Source: an uncultured Ruminococcus sp. (GTDB lineage: Bacteria; Bacillota; Clostridia; Oscillospirales; Ruminococcaceae). From it: a DNA stretch of 6,851 bases. A program made the position numbers and the translations under genes. The notes beneath the pieces are model-generated. The model was not told the origin of the DNA. It saw only the letters and a program-made list of their open reading frames with translations, and searched no databases. Shown here piece after piece: positions 1 to 6,851 of the stretch (positions within the stretch are counted from its first letter, which is position 1; every line of letters begins with the position of its first letter). Location of the stretch: positions 1 through 6,851 of the forward strand of contig USJI01000055.1 of NCBI GenBank assembly GCA_900554975.1, given 5' to 3'.

Positions 1-6
1 ATCTTA

Positions 7-81
7 GCAAAGACTTTTAGTTCGCTGTTCATTTAATGGATACGCATATATAAGGCTCGAAAGGCAATTAAACTGATTAAG
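7..81. repeat. Diverged intergenic repeat, copy downstream of gyrA
   Basis: GCAAAGACTTTTAGTTCGC (7-25) matches 3331-3350 with two substitutions and one missing base. TATATAAGGCTCGAAAGG through ATTAAACTGA (47-76) matches 3372-3401, and the 11-mer at 50-60 recurs exactly at 3451-3461. Bases 1-121 otherwise hold no gene and no clear intrinsic terminator for gyrA; the copy may extend beyond the window's left edge. Confidence 0.55.
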
Positions 82-121
82 ACAACGCAACACCGAATTA
101 TACTTCGCCCGTCATTTTACC

Positions 122-2671
122 TTATTCCTCTTCATCATCCGGCTCAGCCGTTTCTTCTATAACCTCGTTTGCCTCTGCCGCCTGAGCATTTTTCTCGTCC
201 TCAGCCAGTTCTTCCTCAGAAGGCTGTTCGATTTCCTCTATCTGTGCTTCTTCATCATGTTCAGCTCTTGTGAATGAAACAACCCTGTCATCGCCGCTTA
301 CCTTCATAACTCTTACACCTGCGGCATATCTTCCCATGATTCTTACATCACTGCATCTGATTCTGATAACAACACCGTCTGTAGAAATAATAATAATATC
401 ATCTGTCTCATCAACGACCTTTATTCCGCAGACGTTTCCCTTTTCCTCGCTTACGCTGTAATTTTTAAGACCGTATCCGCCTCTGCCCTGAATCCTGTAA
501 CTTTCAAGCTCGGTTCTTCTTCCGTATCCCTTGTCAGTTATTGTAAGCAGAGATGCACCCTCTCTTATTCTTGCCATTGATACAACGCAGTCGCCATCTC
601 TTAGCTTAATTGCTTTTACGCCGTGTGCTGAACGTGACAATGCTCTTATCTTATCTTCTTCAAGTCTTATAGCATATCCGTTTCTTGTAGCAACAATAAG
701 CTGTGCATTTCCGTCAGTCATTCTTACTCCCGCAATCTCGTCGCCCTCGTCCAGACCAACAGCAATAAGACCGTTCTTTCTGACGTTCCTGTAGGCTGAT
801 AGTGCAGTTCTCTTTATTTTGCCGTTTTTCGTGACCATAACGATATACTTGCCCTCGTCAAAGTCCGAAGTCCTTATCATTGCGGCAATCTTTTCATCTT
901 CACCGAGCGGAAGCAGATTTACAGCATTTACACCTCTTGAAGCCTTTGAACCCTCCGGAACCTCAAAGCATCTGAGCTTGTACATGATGCCCTTGTTTGA
1001 GATAAACAGGATATTGTCATGAGTGGAGCATATAAACATTTCGCTTACAAAGTCCTCCTCACGCTGTTTCATGCCGGAAACGCCCCTTCCGCCTCTTTTC
1101 TGTGTCTTGTAAACGTCAACAGGCATTCTCTTGATATAGCCTATGTTTGTGTACGCAACAACACAGTCCTCAACAGGGATAAGGTCTTCAATGTCAACTT
1201 CTCCGCTGACAGCCTCTATCTGTGTTCTTCTGTCGTCATTGTATTTTCTCTTTATTTCAGCAAGTTCATCTCTGATTATTCTGTGAACCTTGTTTTCATC
1301 TGCAAGAATAGCTTCAAATTCAGCAATCTTCTTTTCAAGCTCATCGAGTTCGTCCAGTATCTTCTGTCTTTCCAGACCTGTAAGCTTTCCGAGAGTCATC
1401 TGAACAATCGCCTCAGACTGCACCTCTGTAAGACCGAATCTCTCCTGAAGTCTTATCTTTGACTGCGGAATATTTTCAGAAGTCTTACATATTTCAACAA
1501 CTTCGTCTATGTTGTCCGTTGCAATTACCAGACCTTCAAGGATATGGGCTCTGTTCTTTGCCTTTTTAAGGTCAAACTCAGTACGGCGTCTTATTACCTC
1601 CACCTGGAATTTTACATATTCCTCGATAGTCTGTTTCAGTGTAAGAATCTTCGGTTCGCCGTTTACAAGAGCGAGCATATTCACGCCTACTGTGTCCTGA
1701 AGCTGTGTGTAAGCAAAAAGCTTGTTCAGAACAATCTGCGGCAAAGCGTCCTTTTTGAGTTCGACAACGATTCTCATTCCGTCTCTGCCGGATTCATCAC
1801 GGATAAAATGAATACCCTCTATTCTCTTTTCCTTGACAAGGTTCGCCATTGACTCAACAAGTCTTGCCTTATTTACCATGTAAGGGATTTCGTGTATGAT
1901 TATACACTGTCTGCCCTTGATTTCCTCTATGCTTGTATTTGCACGAAGTTTTATCTTTCCCCTGCCTGTTGCATATGCCGCACGGATTCCCGCACGTCCC
2001 ATGATAATACCGCCTGTCGGGAAGTCAGGGCCCTTTACATACTGCATAATTTCATCAAGAGTACAGTCAGGATTTTCCATGACAAGGTCGATAGCGTCAA
2101 TAACTTCGCCGAGATTATGCGGAGGAATATTTGTCGCCATACCGACAGCGATACCCGTAACACCGTTTACAAGCAGGTTCGGGAAACGGCTCGGCAGAAC
2201 AACAGGTTCCTTGAGCTTGTCATCATAGTTTGTGGTGTAAGGGATAGTATCCTTTGCGATATCGGTCAGCATTTCCCCTGCAATCTTTGACATTCTCGCC
2301 TCAGTATAACGGTAAGCAGCCGGAGGGTCGCCGTCAACAGAACCGAAGTTTCCGTGCCCGTCAATAAGCGGATATCTCAGAGAGAACTTCTGTGCCATAC
2401 GAACCAGAGCGTCATAAACCGATGCGTCACCATGAGGGTGATACTTACCTAGAACTTCGCCGACTGTATATGCACATTTTCTGTAAGGCTTGTCAGCAGT
2501 GTTTCCGGCATCGTTCATCGTGTATATAATACGCCTGTGAACAGGTTTCATGCCGTCTCTTACGTCCGGCAAAGCTCTTGCCACGATTACGGACATTGAA
2601 TATTCAAGGAACGATTTCCGCATCTCCTTGTCAATATCAACGTCCTTTACTTTTGAATTATCAGTATACAT
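122..2671 (-). CDS. gyrA: DNA gyrase subunit A (GyrA), 849 aa
   Basis: Breakage-reunion subunit of type IIA topoisomerase; with GyrB it forms the A2B2 gyrase that supercoils DNA using ATP. Residues run in near-perfect register with E. coli GyrA at the active site: HPHGD at 78-82, and RYTEAR at 121-126 with catalytic Tyr122. A winged-helix/tower/coiled-coil core spans about 20-490. The beta-pinwheel C-terminal domain (about 495-803) carries the GyrA box QKRGGRG at 524-530, which marks it as gyrase rather than ParC. The tail (804-849) is very acidic: 23 of 46 residues are Asp or Glu. The quinolone-binding position equivalent to Ser83 is Ala here; Asp87 is kept. ATG at 2671 is chosen over the in-frame TTG at 2677 because AAAGGAAG lies about 8 bases from the ATG but only 2 from the TTG. 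Complete, no frameshift; 13 bases after the YcxB-like gene, so almost certainly cotranscribed with it. Confidence 0.98.
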   Translation of the reverse strand: MYTDNSKVKDVDIDKEMRKSFLEYSMSVIVARALPDVRDGMKPVHRRIIYTMNDAGNTADKPYRKCAYTVGEVLGKYHPHGDASVYDALVRMAQKFSLRYPLIDGHGNFGSVDGDPPAAYRYTEARMSKIAGEMLTDIAKDTIPYTTNYDDKLKEPVVLPSRFPNLLVNGVTGIAVGMATNIPPHNLGEVIDAIDLVMENPDCTLDEIMQYVKGPDFPTGGIIMGRAGIRAAYATGRGKIKLRANTSIEEIKGRQCIIIHEIPYMVNKARLVESMANLVKEKRIEGIHFIRDESGRDGMRIVVELKKDALPQIVLNKLFAYTQLQDTVGVNMLALVNGEPKILTLKQTIEEYVKFQVEVIRRRTEFDLKKAKNRAHILEGLVIATDNIDEVVEICKTSENIPQSKIRLQERFGLTEVQSEAIVQMTLGKLTGLERQKILDELDELEKKIAEFEAILADENKVHRIIRDELAEIKRKYNDDRRTQIEAVSGEVDIEDLIPVEDCVVAYTNIGYIKRMPVDVYKTQKRGGRGVSGMKQREEDFVSEMFICSTHDNILFISNKGIMYKLRCFEVPEGSKASRGVNAVNLLPLGEDEKIAAMIRTSDFDEGKYIVMVTKNGKIKRTALSAYRNVRKNGLIAVGLDEGDEIAGVRMTDGNAQLIVATRNGYAIRLEEDKIRALSRSAHGVKAIKLRDGDCVVSMARIREGASLLTITDKGYGRRTELESYRIQGRGGYGLKNYSVSEEKGNVCGIKVVDETDDIIIISTDGVVIRIRCSDVRIMGRYAAGVRVMKVSGDDRVVSFTRAEHDEEAQIEEIEQPSEEELAEDEKNAQAAEANEVIEETAEPDDEEE

Positions 2672-2678
2672 TTTCAAA

Positions 2679-2686
2679 CTTCCTTT
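2679..2686 (-). promoter_or_regulatory. Ribosome binding site of gyrA (AAAGGAAG)
   Basis: Read on the minus strand this is AAAGGAAG, ending 7 bases before ATG 2671. It overlaps the TAA stop of the upstream membrane-protein gene (2685-2687), so termination of that gene places ribosomes on the gyrA start; translational coupling is inferred. Its position decides for ATG 2671 rather than TTG 2677. Confidence 0.8.
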
Positions 2687-3293
2687 ATTTATTTACTTCG
2701 CAAATAAAATTCTTATAGAGCTGATTTCCGAAATGAATATTCATAAGCGTAATTTCTTCTTCTGTAAAATCCTTTTTCGGAATAATATAAAACATGGATT
2801 TTTTTATATAAACCATAAAGAAATCATCTTTCTCGACTATTTTCACAGTATTGTTCAGATAAATTTCCGTCTGAGCAATATCTTCTTTCTGCGGGATGTC
2901 CCCGAATACCTCCTCATGTTCCGCAACCTCCTGCTCCTCCGGATTTTCCGGTTCAAGAACCGTTCCGATAAGCATTTTATCAGGATAGAGTGTCAGAACA
3001 TAAACATCATTTTCAATTCCCTTTATGGATTCCATAAGACTTCTTCTGAGCTTTCTCGGATTATACCAGTTTACTCCGGCAAGACCCAGACAGACAAATA
3101 TCAGAACATATCCGAAAGTTGAGCCGTTTCCCAGAGCGATATTCACAACATTCGCCGCAGCAGCAAGTACCAGCAGAAGTGTCATTATCATATTTCTCGG
3201 ATAGACAAACTTTTTCTGAAAAGCCCTGAAAGCTTCCCCGAAAAGCTCATAAGGTATCGAATATCTTCTCTTTATCAGAATATCTTCTTCCAT
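2685..3293 (-). CDS. YcxB-like two-helix membrane protein, 202 aa
   Basis: Function unknown. Visible layout: a basic N-terminal segment (1-33), a hydrophobic helix at about 35-54, a short Gly/Asn/Ser turn, a second helix at about 59-77, then a basic stretch (NPRKLRRSL, 78-86) and a soluble C-terminal half. The C-terminal part contains [20 protein letters not shown] (151-170), followed by [10 protein letters not shown] (171-180). That beta-strand pattern ending in a lysine-rich 'PK..F..EE' is what I associate with the YcxB-like C-terminal domain; this is recognition by eye, not a search. An acidic, Pro-containing stretch (about 114-141) interrupts the domain. Positive-inside reasoning puts both ends in the cytoplasm. 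ATG 3293 follows AAAGGA at a normal distance. It lies between gyrB and gyrA, 13 bases before gyrA and 203 bases after gyrB, so it shares the gyrA transcript; a link to gyrase is not shown. Confidence 0.85.
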   Translation of the reverse strand: MEEDILIKRRYSIPYELFGEAFRAFQKKFVYPRNMIMTLLLVLAAAANVVNIALGNGSTFGYVLIFVCLGLAGVNWYNPRKLRRSLMESIKGIENDVYVLTLYPDKMLIGTVLEPENPEEQEVAEHEEVFGDIPQKEDIAQTEIYLNNTVKIVEKDDFFMVYIKKSMFYIIPKKDFTEEEITLMNIHFGNQLYKNFICEVNK

Positions 3294-3307
3294 TCATTTT
3301 CCTTTCT

Positions 3308-3331
3308 CTTACTTTTTTGAAAAAAAGTAAG
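3308..3331. repeat. Perfect 11-bp AT-rich inverted repeat
   Basis: CTTACTTTTTT (3308-3318) and AAAAAAGTAAG (3321-3331) are perfect reverse complements separated by two bases. The palindrome sits directly upstream of the ribosome binding site of the YcxB-like gene and abuts the first tandem unit at 3331. In the direction of transcription no U-run follows the stem, so it is not a convincing terminator for gyrB. It may be the end of a small dispersed repeat or a leader hairpin. Confidence 0.75.
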
Positions 3332-3410
3332 CAAAAAACTTTTAATTCGCATTTACTTTGATGATATATTTTACTCTAGGCACGAAAAGCTATTAAACTG
3401 AAACTTAAAG
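3331..3410. repeat. Diverged intergenic repeat, unit A
   Basis: This unit begins GCAAAAAACTTTTAATTCGC, contains TAGGCACGA at 3376-3384 and ends ATTAAACTGAAACTTAAAG. It aligns with unit B next to it at an offset of 77 bases (CTTTTAATTCG against ATTTTAGACG; TAGGCACGA against TAAGGCTCGA; ACTGAAACTTAAAG against ACTGAAATATTTAAG). It also aligns with a third copy at 7-81 downstream of gyrA. The flanks are well conserved and the middle is poorly conserved. No open reading frame is evident. Confidence 0.6.
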
Positions 3411-3473
3411 AAAAAATTTTAGACGTGACCCATTTTAGAGTTTAGCCAACATAAGGCTCGACCATTTACTGAA

Positions 3474-3482
<9 letters not shown>
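3411..3482. repeat. Diverged intergenic repeat, unit B
   Basis: Second tandem unit, 77 bases from unit A. It carries ATTTTAGACG at 3416-3425 and ATAAGGCTCGA at 3451-3461; the latter 11-mer is identical to 50-60 in the copy downstream of gyrA. Its end (ACTGAAATATTTAAG) supplies one arm of the inverted repeat that reaches across the gyrB stop codon. With unit A it fills most of the 203-base gap between gyrB and the YcxB-like gene. I see no convincing promoter in this gap, although a start site for the downstream pair could lie here. Confidence 0.5.
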
Positions 3483-6545
<3,063 letters not shown>

Positions 6546-6556
6546 GAAACCATCCT

Positions 6557-6763
6557 TTATTTGGTGATTGTTACGGTCTCTCCGTCATACTCGACTTTGT
6601 CCCCGTCGTAAAGCTTCTTGCCGCGCTGCATCTCCACCGCGCCATTGACCTTCACAAGCCCGTCCTGAATCGCAAATTTAGCATCCACGCCGGACTCTAC
6701 CAGACCAGCTGCCTTAAGCGCCTGACCCAGTTTTATAAATTCATCTCTCAGTTTTATCTCCAT
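6557..6763 (-). CDS. yaaA: S4-domain RNA-binding protein, YaaA/RlbA type, 68 aa
   Basis: Small single-domain protein of the S4 family that is typically found immediately before recF in Bacillota (yaaA, also called rlbA, in Bacillus subtilis). The S4 fold is recognisable: IKLGQALKAAGLVESGVDAK (10-29), then the 'G-V-VNG-VE-RGKKLY-GD' pattern at 35-55, with a short beta tail. The domain binds structured RNA in relatives; the cellular role of this branch is not firmly established, and a ribosome-related one is often suggested. The full-length protein begins at ATG 6763, behind AAAGGA with rather long spacing (about 11 bases). Located 60 bases after the probable dnaN end and 11 bases before recF, it is part of the same operon. 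Confidence 0.93.
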   Translation of the reverse strand: MEIKLRDEFIKLGQALKAAGLVESGVDAKFAIQDGLVKVNGAVEMQRGKKLYDGDKVEYDGETVTITK

Positions 6764-6823
6764 CTTATTTCAGATCCTTTCTGTCACTGTCTGCCTGCAC
6801 CCGCCTTGTCTAAAAATGGCAGG

Positions 6824-6850
6824 TTAGATCGCTGCCGCATTGAAATTGAC
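6824..6850 (-). CDS. dnaN: Probable C-terminal end of dnaN (beta clamp), cut by window edge
   Basis: Reading inward from the right edge, one minus frame gives VNFNAAAI followed by TAA (6824-6826). Beta-clamp proteins of Clostridia often end in a strand of the form 'LPVNF' plus a few residues, and dnaN is the gene expected upstream of the S4 gene in this operon. Only eight codons are visible, so the call rests mainly on gene order. No other convincing gene is seen in the right-hand 88 bases. Confidence 0.45.
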   Translation of the reverse strand, partial: VNFNAAAI

Positions 6851-6851
6851 C

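Noticed and set aside
82..121. Possible terminator after gyrA (CGAA...TTCG at about 94-107)
   Set aside because: Only a 4-base stem and no U-run on the minus strand; insufficient for an intrinsic terminator.
1019..2290. Several plus-strand open frames of 100-147 codons opposite gyrA
   Set aside because: They lie antisense to a fully conserved gyrA, lack ribosome binding sites and show no recognisable domains; they are shadows of the real gene.
2550..3122. A 190-codon plus-strand open frame across the gyrA start and the YcxB-like gene
   Set aside because: It runs antisense to two well-supported genes with good starts. Its composition is low-complexity Phe/Ile/Asn-rich, as expected from the reverse of AT-rich coding DNA.
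3362..3400. Possible promoter for the YcxB-like/gyrA pair (TTTAAT, 18 bases, TAAAAT on the minus strand)
   Set aside because: The -35 match is poor and the region is AT-rich repeat sequence, where such matches occur by chance.

Overview
The window is a bacterial housekeeping cluster read entirely on the minus strand. In transcription order (right to left) it holds the last codons of a probable dnaN, a 68-residue S4-domain RNA-binding protein, recF, gyrB, a small two-helix membrane protein of the YcxB-like type, and gyrA. This is the classic replication-origin-proximal order of Bacillota (dnaN - yaaA - recF - gyrB - gyrA). Protein sequence and spacing point to an anaerobic gut-type Clostridium-class bacterium. 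No mobile element, CRISPR array, tRNA or rRNA is visible.

Region by region: 6824-6851 is a dnaN tail. 6557-6763 (S4 protein) and 5436-6545 (recF) are packed with gaps of 60 and 11 bases. gyrB (3497-5413) starts 22 bases after recF behind a strong AAGGAGG site. A 203-base gap follows, filled by two diverged tandem units of about 77 bases and two AT-rich inverted repeats. The membrane protein (2685-3293) and gyrA (122-2671) are 13 bases apart and clearly cotranscribed. Bases 1-121, downstream of gyrA, carry a third diverged copy of the same repeat unit.

Functionally, GyrA and GyrB form the A2B2 DNA gyrase that introduces negative supercoils, RecF loads RecA at gaps, and the S4 protein is an RNA-binding accessory of uncertain role. 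The membrane protein is the only gene whose presence here is not explained by the others.

The most notable observation is a sharp change of codon style inside gyrB. Residues 1-91 use GAG for 6 of 7 Glu codons, while residues 127-220 use GAA for 11 of 12. Ala codons shift from GCG-dominated to GCA/GCT-dominated at the same place. The switch lies in the most conserved part of the ATPase domain (about 5036-5140). The right part (S4, recF, gyrB start) looks Lachnospiraceae-like to me, and the left part (rest of gyrB, YcxB-like gene, gyrA, repeats) looks Ruminococcus-like. A chimeric assembly join or a real homologous recombination would both explain this. I found no new defence, mobile or biosynthetic system here.
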